DNA of 64,000 nucleotides from Micromonospora saelicesensis (GTDB lineage: Bacteria > Actinomycetota > Actinomycetes > Mycobacteriales > Micromonosporaceae). The notes under the pieces were generated by a model, which was not told the DNA's origin, made no database searches, and worked only from the letters and a program-made list of their open reading frames with translations. The position numbers and the translations under genes were made by a program. The DNA lies in NCBI RefSeq assembly GCF_900091575.1, contig NZ_FMCR01000007.1, positions 372,001-436,000 of the forward strand, read 5' to 3'. Positions 1 to 9,078 of this stretch are shown piece after piece (the stretch's first letter is position 1; every line of letters begins with the position of its first letter).

Positions 1-1614
1 AAGACTGCGCCGATCGCCGACCCGGCCCACACCATCGTCGGTGACGTGGGTGACCCGACGGCCCAAGCATGGCTGGTGGGATGGGGTGGCCACGCTCTCA
101 CCCACGGTCTGCGTGGCCTGTGGGATACCAACGCTTTCTATCCCGACACGTACGGCCTAGCCCTGAACGACAGCCTGCTCGGCTATGCCCCGGCAGGGCT
201 GATAGGCAACGGTGTAGTCGGCGCCGTGCTGCGCTACAACATCCTGTTCGTGCTGGCTTTCGCGCTCGCCTTCCTCGGCGGCTACGCGCTCCTGCGCCAA
301 CTTGGCGCGAATAAGGTCGCCGCCGCGGTAGCCGGGGCCGCCCTCGCCTACGCGCCCTGGCGCTACGGCCACGCCGGCCATTTGAATATTCTCTCCACCG
401 GTGGTATCACTCTGGCCCTGGCGATGCTGGCGCGCGGCCACGGACTCTCGTTCACCCGCGGCTACCTTGCCGAACGAGTCCGGCCGGGATGGGCGTTCGC
501 TGGCTGGCTGGTTGCGGCCTGGCAGGTCAGCCTAGGCTTCGGCGTTGGGCTGGGATTCGTATACGTCCTCGCCGCCCTCTGCCTGATCACACTGATAGCC
601 TGGCTGATTCACCGCCCACGCCTTAGCCTCCGGCTGATCGTCGGTGATCTGATCGGCGGGCTGGTCTTCACCGCGGTGACCGGATACTTCGCGTACGCGT
701 ACAAACACGTGCGCGACCTCAACCCAGATGTCACCCGGGACTGGGACTACGTCGCGTACTTCTCCCCGACACTGCGCGGACTTCTCGTGGCTCCGCAGTC
801 CTCGCTGCCCTGGGGCACCCTGCACAACGACGCCCGCACCGCTCTTGGTGGCGTACCGACTGAGAAAGTGCTGCTATGCGGGTATGCACTGTATCTACTG
901 GCCTTCGCCGGCCTGTTCCTATCCCGCTGGTCACCGGTGCAACGGCTTCTGCTGCTGTTTGGGGTGGTCGTCGGAGTGATGTTCGCGCTGGGCACGAACG
1001 GGCCGATCTACCGCCTGCTCTATCTTTACGTGCCCGGGTTCGATGGATCCCGTACACCAGGACGGTTGATCTTGTGGCCCACTCTCTGCCTGGCCATCCT
1101 CGCGGCCGGCCTCGTTACCCACCTGGCCGAGGTCGCTCGCCGGGGCGCCAAGCCGAAATGGTCGGTGGGAGCGGCACGGCTACTGACCGTTCCGTTGCTG
1201 GTCCTCGTGCTAGCTGAGGGCCTGCCTGACCTGGACCACCCCCAAACCCCAGCCAAACCGGCCGCGATGGCGCTAGCCTCCGCGCACGCTCCGATCATGG
1301 TATTGCCGTCCGACGACGGCATCGACCTCCACGTCCTACTGTGGTCGACCGACGGTTTTCCCGCCATGGTCAACGGTGCGGCCAGCTACACCACACCCAA
1401 CCGTCAGGCGATCCGCGACGTTATGGCGACCTTCCCCAGCGAGCCGGCCTTGGATCGGTTGCACCAGCTCGGCATCCGCAGCGTCGTCCTGCTGCGCAAC
1501 CGGGTCCAAGGCACCCCGTACGAACCACTGCTTAACATCCCCGACGTACCCGGCATCACCCGCCACGACGTCGGGCCAGACGTGGTTTACACCATCGACA
1601 CCAACACGAAGTGA
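1..1614 (+). CDS. Polytopic membrane protein, 5' end outside the window
   Basis: The reading frame is open from base 1, and the first residues (KTAPIADPAHTIVGD...) continue smoothly into the part after the first GTG at 46, so the true start lies upstream. About 537 residues are visible. Many hydrophobic segments span most of the length, for example LFVLAFALAFLGGYALL and LLTVPLLVLVLAEGL. The last ~110 residues are soluble and end in VVYTIDTNTK. The architecture (multi-spanning, GDPTAQAWLVGW motif near the front, soluble C-terminal domain) resembles actinobacterial integral membrane proteins related to YfhO or GT-C glycosyltransferases. That family placement is inference. No enzymatic motif was identified. 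Just downstream lies a decayed transposase piece, not a partner gene. Confidence 0.75.
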   Translation, partial: KTAPIADPAHTIVGDVGDPTAQAWLVGWGGHALTHGLRGLWDTNAFYPDTYGLALNDSLLGYAPAGLIGNGVVGAVLRYNILFVLAFALAFLGGYALLRQLGANKVAAAVAGAALAYAPWRYGHAGHLNILSTGGITLALAMLARGHGLSFTRGYLAERVRPGWAFAGWLVAAWQVSLGFGVGLGFVYVLAALCLITLIAWLIHRPRLSLRLIVGDLIGGLVFTAVTGYFAYAYKHVRDLNPDVTRDWDYVAYFSPTLRGLLVAPQSSLPWGTLHNDARTALGGVPTEKVLLCGYALYLLAFAGLFLSRWSPVQRLLLLFGVVVGVMFALGTNGPIYRLLYLYVPGFDGSRTPGRLILWPTLCLAILAAGLVTHLAEVARRGAKPKWSVGAARLLTVPLLVLVLAEGLPDLDHPQTPAKPAAMALASAHAPIMVLPSDDGIDLHVLLWSTDGFPAMVNGAASYTTPNRQAIRDVMATFPSEPALDRLHQLGIRSVVLLRNRVQGTPYEPLLNIPDVPGITRHDVGPDVVYTIDTNTK

Positions 1615-1644
1615 TGTTGAGCGTGTCCTCGGGATACGAGGATC

Positions 1645-1775
1645 GTTCTGTCTGAACGCTGGCAGCCCGGCCGGGGGCACTGGCTGCTCGCGCGGCGCAG
1701 CACGACGACCGGGGAGATCGCCTACCACGTCTGCTACGGACCCCGCCGCGAACCCGAAGGTCTGCGCGTCATGCG
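1645..1775 (+). pseudogene. IS701-family transposase fragment
   Basis: One plus-strand frame reads WQPGRGHWLLARRS followed by TTTGEIAYHVCYGPRR, which resembles the C-terminal part of IS701-type transposases (typically WYLARRS...DGEIAYYVCYAP). There is no start codon, the frame breaks soon after, and no inverted repeats were found. It is a relic. A matching N-terminal relic lies at 11,697. Confidence 0.5.
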
Positions 1776-1829
1776 CACGCCGCCGCATCATCATCGGACG
1801 CACCGGCGACGGGTGCCCGAGCAGGTCAG

Positions 1830-2459
1830 CTATTCGCGGCCGACCCAGGTGGCGACGCACACCTCATTGCCTTCGGCGTCGGCCAGGACCCACCACATCG
1901 GCGCGTGCGCATCGGAGACCAGGTGGCCGCCGGCGGCGAGGGCGGCGGCGATGCGAGCCTTGGCCTGATCGTGCGGGACAGCGACATCGAGGTGCATGCG
2001 GTTGCGTTGTGGGCGCGCGGCGTTCATTTGCTGCAACCCGAAGCCCGGGCCGCGGCGCGACGGGTCGAACAGGTAGTCGTCGCCGATCTGGCGATAGCCG
2101 AGCAGCGCACGCCAGAACGGCAGCACTTCCGCGCCGACGAGTGCGTCGAGGGTGACGTTGATGAGCTGAACGGCGGTCGGGTCGGCAGGGATGTCCAGTT
2201 TCTTGGCGGCGGCCGAGATCCGCCGGGCCAGCGCGATGTCACGCAAACTCAGGGTCACTGTGACGCCGGCGTTGCGCAGGTCGATGTTGAGATACTGCTG
2301 CTGGGCCTCGTCTGCGAGCCGGCCGATCTCATCGACGAGCGCGACGCCCCTAGCCAGCGAGCCGGTCGGGAAATAGGCCGAGACCACGTGGTAGAGGGAA
2401 CGCCAGTCCTCGACACCGTCGGCCGCGTGGAACTGCCCGGCCGTGATCTGCACAGTCAT
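1830..2459 (-). CDS. Pterin dehydratase-like / glyoxalase (VOC) fusion protein
   Basis: A protein of 209 residues if started at the ATG at 2459 (MTVQITAGQFHAADGVEDW). The open frame extends upstream but that part looks non-coding. Residues ~1-105 resemble a 4a-hydroxytetrahydrobiopterin dehydratase (DCoH-like) fold, with the YLNIDLRNAGVTVTLSLRDIALA stretch. Residues ~110-209 resemble a Glyoxalase_6/VOC domain, with PFWRALLGY at the start and MHLDVAVPHDQAKARIAAALAAGG in the second half. Such fusions are common in actinobacteria, usually without an assigned substrate. The gene stands alone. The ribosome site is weak, so the start is tentative. Confidence 0.75.
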   Translation of the reverse strand: MTVQITAGQFHAADGVEDWRSLYHVVSAYFPTGSLARGVALVDEIGRLADEAQQQYLNIDLRNAGVTVTLSLRDIALARRISAAAKKLDIPADPTAVQLINVTLDALVGAEVLPFWRALLGYRQIGDDYLFDPSRRGPGFGLQQMNAARPQRNRMHLDVAVPHDQAKARIAAALAAGGHLVSDAHAPMWWVLADAEGNEVCVATWVGRE

Positions 2460-2847
2460 GCCGGCGAACCTAACATCGGCGGCGCGTCGGACGCCCACGC
2501 GAGCAGCAACACTGAGTAAACCCGCTCACGGTGGTCCGGAAACTCACGAATCCAAGAACCGGCCGCCGAGGGGTGAGACCGAAAGTCACCGACAAACGGC
2601 GCCCAAACTCACGGACACCTAAGTTGGGCCTCCTCACCCGCTCCCCCGTCCGTTACCGGGCTCGTTACCGCGGATCGTCAAGCGCTTCCCATGCCAAGAA
2701 GTCCGGACGAATTCTTGTCTTGCACGACCACCAGTGGCTTCAACCACCGGTCGGTAGACCGACGGGTCAGCGGTGCTGGGGCGTCCGGTGTCTACCGGAC
2801 CAGCGAAGGCACCGCCGCGAGCCCGCAGCACATCAATCGCTCGCGTC
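2460..2847. other. Non-coding stretch with one repeat copy
   Basis: No convincing gene is visible. The only structure seen is the first copy of the 94-bp repeat (2652-2745), listed separately, which leads into an acyl-CoA synthetase relic. Confidence 0.5.
2652..2745 (+). repeat. 94-bp direct repeat, copy 1
   Basis: This stretch aligns without gaps to 9904-9997, with about 82 of 94 bases identical by hand count. The first 45 bases (gttaccggg...catgcca) differ at only one position. The two copies are in the same orientation and bracket the 7.2-kb catabolic and transport segment. Confidence 0.8.
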
Positions 2848-3062
2848 CGGACGACGTCACCGGGGAGGCGGTGCACGCGTACGTGGTGCCTGCCGCCGGT
2901 CGCGTGCCTGATGCCGAGCGGCTGCGTGCGGTGGTGGCGCAGACGCTGGGGGAACCGTCGGTCCCCCGGACCATCCAGTCGATCGACCGGGTGCCAGTGG
3001 CTCCCAGCGGCAAGCCCGACAAGCGCGCCCTGTCGCAGCCCTGGGCGGGAACAGCTACGTGA
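2848..3062 (+). pseudogene. AMP-dependent acyl-CoA synthetase, C-terminal remnant
   Basis: The frame ending at 3062 contains EAVHAYVVPAAGR, then LRAVVAQTLGEPSVPRTIQ, then VPVAPSGKPDKRAL. This is the AMP-binding_C signature, ending at the catalytic lysine motif (SGKPDKR) of ANL-superfamily ligases. About 70 residues remain of a ~500-residue enzyme, with no start and no upstream domain. It converges on and overlaps by 8 bp the DUF3237 gene on the other strand. It may once have belonged with the aromatic-catabolism genes, which is inference. Confidence 0.65.
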
Positions 3063-3552
3063 CGCGGTAGGCGGTGTAGCGCACCCGGTCGGCCTCGCGG
3101 ATCGCCGACGCCACGAAGACGGACTGCTCCAGGACGGCCAGCGCGGGCATCGACGTCTCCAGTCGTACGCCCAGGCGGAAGTAGTACTCGGACGGGTCGA
3201 CGGCGTCGCCGCGCAGCAACGCCTCGAGGACCTCCGCGCGGCCGCTGCGGACGCCGAACGTACGCAGGTAGACGTGACCGCCGTCGGCGGTACGCGCCGA
3301 GTAGCGCGTGTCGATCTCGATCGCGCCGTCGGGGCGGACCACCTGCCAGTCGGCGCCGCCGGGCAAGATGTCGGCTTCGAAGAGACCGGTGACCCGGCCG
3401 CCGACAACAGGCACCACGCGACGGTGACCGGCACGGGTCATCCCGTGGTCCTCCAGCGCGCCCAGCCGCACCTCCACCTCGAACGCGGCCTCCAGCCCGG
3501 GAGCCGGCGGGGCAGTCACGGCGTCCCGACCGGCGGCTCGGCGCGTACTCAT
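3055..3552 (-). CDS. DUF3237 domain protein
   Basis: A protein of 165 residues. The core (FEVEVRLGALEDHG near residue 25, GGRVTGLFEADILPGGADWQ, then IEIDTRYSARTADGGHVY) matches the DUF3237/UPF0311 family, a small beta-barrel. Its role is not established, although it often lies beside aromatic-degradation genes. The ATG at 3552 overlaps the stop of the MarR gene by 4 nt (ATGA), so it is the last gene of a three-gene operon: monooxygenase, MarR, DUF3237. Confidence 0.8.
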   Translation of the reverse strand: MSTRRAAGRDAVTAPPAPGLEAAFEVEVRLGALEDHGMTRAGHRRVVPVVGGRVTGLFEADILPGGADWQVVRPDGAIEIDTRYSARTADGGHVYLRTFGVRSGRAEVLEALLRGDAVDPSEYYFRLGVRLETSMPALAVLEQSVFVASAIREADRVRYTAYRVT

Positions 3553-4016
3553 GGAGTGTCCTTGGCGTGCGCGAGGGCGTCGCGGAGGCGTTCCAGCGCG
3601 GGCACCGCGGCGGCGAGGGCCGCGCGGTCCGCCGCCGGCAGGGTCGCCGCGGCGCGGGCGACCAGGTCTCCGCTCGCGAGGTCGAAGCGGTCGAACAGGT
3701 CGAGGGCCTTCGCTGTGGCGAGGACGTCGACGTGGCGGTGGTTGCCGGGACGGGGGCGACGCTCGACGAGACCGCTGCCCTCCATCGCGGTGAGCAGGTT
3801 GCTGACCGTGGATCGGCTCAGGCGCAGCCGCTCGGCCAGCTCACCGGGGCCGGCCACGGTGCCCCGGGGCAGGGCCCGCACGATCTCGATCTGCGCGTCC
3901 GGGATCTCCGGCAGGTGCTCGGCGGCCCGGGCTGCGGCGAGCAGCATGCGGCGCAGCGGTGAGATCACCGACGCCAGTCGCGCCGCGTCCAGTTCGGTCG
4001 GCTCCGGGCCGGTCAC
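3549..4016 (-). CDS. MarR-family transcriptional regulator
   Basis: A protein of 155 residues starting at the GTG at 4016, which overlaps the monooxygenase stop by 4 nt (GTGA). The central winged helix-turn-helix is clear: GELAERLRLSRSTVSNLLTAMEGSGLVERRPRPGN, the last part being the wing. Flanking helices would form the MarR dimer interface. MarR proteins typically repress a neighbouring operon and release DNA when they bind a phenolic ligand. The likely target is the divergent promoter region 5252-5489, which carries a TTGA/TCAA palindrome. The ligand is unknown. Position between an oxygenase and DUF3237 suggests an aromatic compound (inference). Confidence 0.85.
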   Translation of the reverse strand: MTGPEPTELDAARLASVISPLRRMLLAAARAAEHLPEIPDAQIEIVRALPRGTVAGPGELAERLRLSRSTVSNLLTAMEGSGLVERRPRPGNHRHVDVLATAKALDLFDRFDLASGDLVARAAATLPAADRAALAAAVPALERLRDALAHAKDTP

Positions 4017-5251
4017 GGCAGGACGCCCGGGAAGGCCGTCGGCGTCAGGGAGGCCCGTTCGTTGAGGTCGGCGGGTAGGAACCCGGCCGCCTTTTTGTAG
4101 CCGGTGGCGATAGCGGTGAGCTCCTCCGGCGGGATGACGTCGTGGATGTGCGTGAACCCGTCCGGCGCGCGCTCGTGGGCGAGCACCATCACCTGTTCCG
4201 GGCCCTGCCGCCGGTTGCTCAGCACGAGCGCGGTGGTCGCGGGCCGCCGGTCCGCCTCGTAGGCGTCGAGCGCCGCCCGGACCGTCGGCGCGGTGGCGAG
4301 GTGGAAGGCGAGGGTGCGTGCGTCCAGGATCGCCTGCGACGCCCCGTTGGAACCGTTCGGATACATCGGGTGGGCCGCGTCGCCGAGCAGCGTGGTGTTG
4401 CCGTGGGTCCACGTGTCGATCGGATCGCGGTCCACCATGGGGTATTCGAGGATCTCGTCGGCGGCGGCCAGCAGTTCCGGCACGTTGAGCCACGCGAAAC
4501 GCCAGTCCGCGAAGAGCGAGACGACCGGCGCGGGGTCGACCGTCCGGTTCCAGTCCGCGTTGGGCCCGGCGAAACCGGGCCCGCGCCGCTCGGCGACGAC
4601 GTTGATCAGGCCGGCGCCGATCGGGTAAGCCACGAACTTCTGTTCCGCGTCCCCGGCCATGATCATGGTTCGCCCGTCCAGGAATCCGGGTGCCCGTGCC
4701 GTCCCCCGCCACAGTGTCAGCCCGTTCCACAGTGGCGCCCCCTCGCCGGGCCGATGGTGGCGGCGCACCGCGGAGTGGATGCCGTCCGCTCCGACGATCA
4801 GGTCGCCAGCGACGCTCACCTCCCCCGCCGCCGTCTCGAAGTGCGCGACGCCGTCGCGGACGCCGACGAGCCGGTGCCCGGTGCGCACCGCGTCGGCGCC
4901 CAGCCGTTCCCGCACCACGGCGAGCAGTTCCATCTGGAACCGGCCGCGGTGCACGGAAAGCTGCGGCCAGCGATATCCGGCGTCCAGTCCGCGTGGCTCG
5001 CTCCAGATCTGCTGACCGTAGCGGTTGTAGTAGGCAAGCGTGCCGGGTGCGGCGCCCAGCCTTTCCATGCGTTCCCCGAGACCCAATTCGGTCAGCTCAC
5101 GGACGGCGTGCGGGAGTAGATTGATTCCGACGCCGAGTGGGCGCAGCGCGGTGGCGCGCTCGTAGACGGTGATCTCACGGAAGCCGGCCCGGTGCAGGCT
5201 GAGCGCGGTGGTGAGGCCACCGATACCAGCGCCCACGATCACGATTGCCAC
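4013..5251 (-). CDS. FAD-dependent monooxygenase (salicylate hydroxylase-like)
   Basis: A protein of 412 residues from the GTG at 5251, which follows a good GGAGAGGG ribosome site. The open frame upstream of this is a shadow. The N-terminus VAIVIVGAGIGGLTTALSLHRAG is the Rossmann GxGxxG FAD site. IVGADGIHSAVR (~residue 170) is the conserved DG motif. GDAAHPMYPNGSNGASQAI (~residue 310) is the second FAD-binding GD motif of class A flavoprotein hydroxylases. Enzymes of this family hydroxylate aromatic acids using NAD(P)H and O2. It heads an operon with MarR and DUF3237 and is divergent from an ABC importer that may supply the substrate. The exact substrate cannot be read from sequence. Confidence 0.85.
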   Translation of the reverse strand: MAIVIVGAGIGGLTTALSLHRAGFREITVYERATALRPLGVGINLLPHAVRELTELGLGERMERLGAAPGTLAYYNRYGQQIWSEPRGLDAGYRWPQLSVHRGRFQMELLAVVRERLGADAVRTGHRLVGVRDGVAHFETAAGEVSVAGDLIVGADGIHSAVRRHHRPGEGAPLWNGLTLWRGTARAPGFLDGRTMIMAGDAEQKFVAYPIGAGLINVVAERRGPGFAGPNADWNRTVDPAPVVSLFADWRFAWLNVPELLAAADEILEYPMVDRDPIDTWTHGNTTLLGDAAHPMYPNGSNGASQAILDARTLAFHLATAPTVRAALDAYEADRRPATTALVLSNRRQGPEQVMVLAHERAPDGFTHIHDVIPPEELTAIATGYKKAAGFLPADLNERASLTPTAFPGVLP

Positions 5252-5377
5252 GTCGTCGCCCTCTCCGCCCCGCGCCACCAACCGCACAGTTTGGTCACAA
5301 AATCGTCGGCCGTCAAGACGTGTTCTCATCGCCATCGGACCACTCGCACCGCTATGCGATTCGCCCTTTGGGAATTC

Positions 5378-5388
5378 TTGACAATCAA
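5378..5388. promoter_or_regulatory. Candidate MarR operator overlapping a -35 box
   Basis: The sequence TTGACAATCAA is an inverted repeat (TTGA-CAA-TCAA) containing a perfect TTGACA -35 hexamer on the plus strand. It lies in the 238-bp divergent gap between the monooxygenase (start 5251) and the transporter (start 5490). TTGA/TCAA half-sites are common in MarR operators. No good -10 was found 17 bp downstream. Assignment to this MarR protein is inference. Confidence 0.4.
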
Positions 5389-5489
5389 TCGCTTCTGCAT
5401 GACGCTGATCGACGCGGTCGGATGCTTTCGGCACTCCGTCGACCCCACTCCTCAGGCTGCACAAGCGCTGCGCACGGAAGGGCCCGTCC

Positions 5490-6464
5490 ATGAAGAAGGT
5501 CACTGCCCTCGCTGTTCTCGCCGGCGTCGTGATCGCCCTGACCGGCTGCACGGATTCCGATGCCACCGATCCGTCCCCCGGGGCGAGCGGCGACCTGCGG
5601 AAGGTCCGCGTGGCGGCGCTGCCGATCAGCGAGACCGCCGCGCTGTGGGGCGCCATCAAGGCGGGCATCTTCCGGGAGCAGGGGCTCGACGTGGAGGTGG
5701 TGCCCGCACAGGGCGGCGCCCAGGCCATCCCGGCCATGATCAACGGTGACATCGACTTCGCCATCGGCCAGCCGTTCGGCCCGTTCCGCGCCGATCTGCA
5801 GAACCTCGGCGTGGTGATCATCGGGAACTACGCGTCGTCCTACGCCGACGGCGACGACATCAACGCCGTGGTGGCGTCCGCGAAGTCCGGTATCACCCGG
5901 CCGGCCCAGCTCGCCGGACGCAAGGTGTCGGTGAACAGCCTGGGCGCCGCTGGCGACGTCACGATCATGGCAGCGGTCGAGAAGGACGGCGGCGATCCCA
6001 CCGAGGTCAAGTTCGTCGAGGTGGCCTTCCCGGACGCACCGGCCCAGCTCGCCGCCGGCAACATCGACGCCGCCTGGGTGACCGAGCCGTTCATCACCCA
6101 GATGCGTAAGCGCGGTGACGTTCTCGTGGTCGCTCCATACCAGGCCACCGTTCCCGGACTCACCACCCTGACCACGATCACGTCGAGCAAGCTGAAGGAC
6201 TCCGACGCCACGCTGGTGGCGGACTTCTCGTCGGCGATGAAGAAGACGCTCACCTGGGCCAACGACCCGGCCAACCAGGCCGGCCTGCGGCAGGCCATCA
6301 AGGACAACCTCGAACTGCCGGATGCGGTAGCGGACTCCGTCCGGCTCCCGGCGTTCGGGTGGGAAATCGACCGGGCCGGCCTGGAGCAACTGGCGACGCT
6401 CGCTCAGAAGTACCGCGTACTCGACCGGCAGCCCGACTTCGACCGTCTCGTCCAGCAGCAGTAG
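5490..6464 (+). CDS. ABC transporter substrate-binding lipoprotein (NitT/TauT type)
   Basis: A protein of 324 residues. Residues 1-20 are a lipoprotein signal with lipobox LTGC (lipidated Cys20). The mature part starts as KVRVAALPISETAALWGAIKAGIFREQGLDVEVVPAQGG, a pattern typical of the NrtA/SsuA/ThiY-like binding-protein family. AMINGDIDFAIGQPF and LAAGNIDAAWVTEPF are the two family-typical ligand-lobe motifs. It is the first gene of a four-gene importer operon. The substrate (sulfonate, nitrate, thiamine precursor or aromatic acid) cannot be decided. Divergence from an aromatic monooxygenase favours an aromatic acid. Confidence 0.88.
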   Translation: MKKVTALAVLAGVVIALTGCTDSDATDPSPGASGDLRKVRVAALPISETAALWGAIKAGIFREQGLDVEVVPAQGGAQAIPAMINGDIDFAIGQPFGPFRADLQNLGVVIIGNYASSYADGDDINAVVASAKSGITRPAQLAGRKVSVNSLGAAGDVTIMAAVEKDGGDPTEVKFVEVAFPDAPAQLAAGNIDAAWVTEPFITQMRKRGDVLVVAPYQATVPGLTTLTTITSSKLKDSDATLVADFSSAMKKTLTWANDPANQAGLRQAIKDNLELPDAVADSVRLPAFGWEIDRAGLEQLATLAQKYRVLDRQPDFDRLVQQQ

Positions 6465-6471
6465 CCGACCG

Positions 6472-7242
6472 ATGCGCAAGATCCTGCTGGGCGCCGTCGG
6501 CCTGCTGGGGTTCCTCGCCGTCTGGCAACTGCTCCCGGCTCTGGGGCTGGTCGACCGGCACGACCTGCCGTACGCCACCGACGTGTTCGGACGGCTGTTC
6601 CACGAGGTCCGCGACCTGGCGTTCTGGCGGCGGCTCCGGCTCACCATGACGTCGTGGGCGATCGGCCTGACGGTGGCGACGCTCGCCGCGGTCGGGTTGG
6701 GGACGGTGGTCGGGCTGGTGCCGTTCCTGCGTCGCGCCACGCACACGACAGTCGAGTTCCTGCGGCCGGTGCCGTCGGTCGCGCTGATCCCCCTCGCCGT
6801 GCTGATGTTCGGCCTGCAGATGCGCGCCGCACTCGTCATCATCGTCTACGCGGCGTTCTGGCAGGTGTTCGTGCAGGTGATCTACGGCGTCGCCGACGTC
6901 GACACGGTCGCCCGGGACACCGCGCGGAGCTTCGGCCTCACCCGCTACGAGCGGCTGCGGTATCTCGTCCTTCCGACCGCTCTGCCATACCTGATGACCG
7001 GCCTGCGCCTCGCCGCGGCGGTCGCGCTCATCCTGGCCGTCACCGCGGAGATGGTGATCGGCAACCCCGGCCTCGGACGCATGATCGAGCTGTCGCGCTC
7101 CGCCGGGGACGCCGTCGGCCTGTACGGCCTCGTCGTGGTCACCGGGCTCCTCGGCGTGGTGGTGAACGTCGTGTTCCGCTTCGCCGAACGGCGCTCGTTG
7201 GCCTGGCACCAGTCGGTGCTCGCGGACGAGGCAACCCGATGA
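6472..7242 (+). CDS. ABC transporter permease (SsuC/TauC-like)
   Basis: A protein of 256 residues. Several membrane segments surround a BPD_transp_1 domain. The cytoplasmic EAA loop reads DTARSFGLTRYERLRYLVLPTALPYLMTGLRLA (~residues 149-181), which docks on the ATPase. The start is 7 nt after the binding-protein stop. The stop overlaps the next permease by 4 nt, so the two probably form a heterodimeric channel in the inner membrane. Confidence 0.88.
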   Translation: MRKILLGAVGLLGFLAVWQLLPALGLVDRHDLPYATDVFGRLFHEVRDLAFWRRLRLTMTSWAIGLTVATLAAVGLGTVVGLVPFLRRATHTTVEFLRPVPSVALIPLAVLMFGLQMRAALVIIVYAAFWQVFVQVIYGVADVDTVARDTARSFGLTRYERLRYLVLPTALPYLMTGLRLAAAVALILAVTAEMVIGNPGLGRMIELSRSAGDAVGLYGLVVVTGLLGVVVNVVFRFAERRSLAWHQSVLADEATR

Positions 7243-8054
7243 CCGCCCTCGGTGCGGGCAGGACCGCCCCTCGCGGCCTCGGCGTCCGGGTCGCCGAGGA
7301 CGTCCTGTACGCGGTCGGGCTTCCCGTCCTGGCCGTGGGGCTCTGGGCCGTCTGGTCCACCCGGTCGGCCAACCGGTTCCTCGTCGGCCCCCGCCCGCTC
7401 CTCGACGCGTTCCGGCAGACCTGGATCGGCCCGGCGTTCGTCGACGACGTGCTGCCGAGCGTGTACCGGCTGCTGGCCGGCCTGTTCGCGTCGATCATGC
7501 TCGGCGTCGCCGCCGGCGTCCTCATCGGCCGGTTCCGCCCGCTACGCGAGATCCTCGAACCGCTGCTGGAGTTCTTCCGCGCGATTCCGCCACCGGTGCT
7601 GATTCCGGTCGCGATGCTACTGCTCGGCATCACCGACACCATGAAGGTCGTCGTCATCGTGTCCGGCGCGATCTGGCCGATCCTGCTGAACACGATCGAG
7701 GGCGTCCGGGCGACCGACAGCGTGATGCTGGAGACCGCCGACTCGTACCGGATCTCCCGGTGGGAACGGGTGTGGCTGCTGATCCTCCCGGCGGCGAGTC
7801 CGCGCATCATGACCGGCGTACGGCAGGCACTCTCGGTGGCCCTGATCCTCATGGTCATCTCGGAGATGTTCGCGTCCTCGGCCGGCCTCGGCTACCGGAT
7901 CGCCTACTTTCAGCGGAACTACCTCATCGCCGAGATGTGGAGCGGCATCCTCCTCCTCGGCCTCCTCGGCGTCCTCCTCGCCGTGGCCTTCGGCGTCGTC
8001 GAACGCCGCGTCCTGCGCTGGTACCACGGAATGAGGGAGGTCACCCGTGCCTGA
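7239..8054 (+). CDS. ABC transporter permease (second subunit)
   Basis: A protein of 271 residues from the ATG at 7239, overlapping the previous stop (ATGA). The open frame upstream of it is a shadow. The BPD_transp_1 domain covers roughly residues 70-260. The EAA loop ETADSYRISRWERVWLLILPAASPRIMTGVRQAL is clear. Two related but distinct permeases beside one ATPase suggest a heterodimeric importer. It is translationally coupled to both neighbours. Confidence 0.88.
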   Translation: MTALGAGRTAPRGLGVRVAEDVLYAVGLPVLAVGLWAVWSTRSANRFLVGPRPLLDAFRQTWIGPAFVDDVLPSVYRLLAGLFASIMLGVAAGVLIGRFRPLREILEPLLEFFRAIPPPVLIPVAMLLLGITDTMKVVVIVSGAIWPILLNTIEGVRATDSVMLETADSYRISRWERVWLLILPAASPRIMTGVRQALSVALILMVISEMFASSAGLGYRIAYFQRNYLIAEMWSGILLLGLLGVLLAVAFGVVERRVLRWYHGMREVTRA

Positions 8055-8859
8055 CGCAAGTCCGCTGCTGCGGGTCGAGCACCTGCGGAAGGTCTACGCC
8101 TCCGGCCGGGGCGAGGTCGAGGCGATCGGGGATCTCAGTTTCACCATGATGCCCGGCGAACTGCTGTGCGTCGTCGGCCCGTCGGGCTGCGGAAAGACCA
8201 CCCTCCTGAAATGCCTCGCCGGACTGCTCCGGCCCACCAGCGGCCTCGTCAAGATGGAGGGATCTCCGGTGACGGGCCCGAGCCCGGCGATGGCAGTGGT
8301 GTTCCAGGAGTACGGCCGCAGCCTCTATCCCTGGCTGACGGTCCGGGGCAATGTGGAGCTTCCCCTTCGACACAAGAAGCTCTCCCGCGCCGAACGCGAC
8401 CGGAGGGTCGCCGACGCCCTCGACGCGGTCGGACTGCCGCAGTCGGCACGCAGCCATCCGTGGCAGCTCTCCGGCGGGATGCAGCAACGGGTGGCCATCG
8501 CGCGCGCCATCGCGTACCGACCCGAAGTGCTGATCATGGATGAGCCGTTCGCGGCGGTGGACGCGCAGACCCGCGCGGACCTGGAGGACCTCGTACGCGA
8601 CCTGCACCTGAACCGCGGTATCTCCACTGTCTTCGTGACGCACGACATCGACGAGTCCGTGTATCTGGGCCAGCGCGTGCTCGTCCTGTCCCACTCGCCG
8701 ACCCGGGTGCAGGAAGACCTCGTGATCGACCTCCCGCGGGAACGCGATCAGCTCACCACCCGGGCTCTGCCCCGGTTCACCGAGCTGCGGACCCACGTCT
8801 ACGCGCAGATCCAGCGGGCCAAGCGTGCGCCGGCCTCGGCGCCCCACCCGGCACCGTGA
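8047..8859 (+). CDS. ABC transporter ATP-binding protein (NitT/TauT type)
   Basis: A protein of 270 residues from the GTG at 8047, overlapping the permease by 8 nt. Walker A is GPSGCGKTT (~residue 45). The Q-loop lies in VVFQEYGRSLYPWLTV. The ABC signature is LSGGMQQRVAIARAIA, Walker B is LIMDEPFAAVD, and the H-loop is VFVTHDIDESVYLG. All catalytic motifs are intact. It energises the importer made with the three preceding genes. The operon ends here. Confidence 0.92.
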   Translation: MPDASPLLRVEHLRKVYASGRGEVEAIGDLSFTMMPGELLCVVGPSGCGKTTLLKCLAGLLRPTSGLVKMEGSPVTGPSPAMAVVFQEYGRSLYPWLTVRGNVELPLRHKKLSRAERDRRVADALDAVGLPQSARSHPWQLSGGMQQRVAIARAIAYRPEVLIMDEPFAAVDAQTRADLEDLVRDLHLNRGISTVFVTHDIDESVYLGQRVLVLSHSPTRVQEDLVIDLPRERDQLTTRALPRFTELRTHVYAQIQRAKRAPASAPHPAP

Positions 8860-9078
8860 CGCGCCTCGCCGACCCCGGCAACGCCCGTAGCCGCCGGCAG
8901 GCGACCGGGCCACCCGGGGCCAGTGCGGTGGATGTTCGCCCAACGCCTGGCTGGCCGCAGTCTCGCCAGCATCGTGCGTCCTCAACGACGCCGGCATACC
9001 GTGCCCGTCAGGCATCGATCCCAACCGCGATCCCCACCGTAGCGGCGACCGGTGGTCGTAACTCGCGCACGATGCCGG

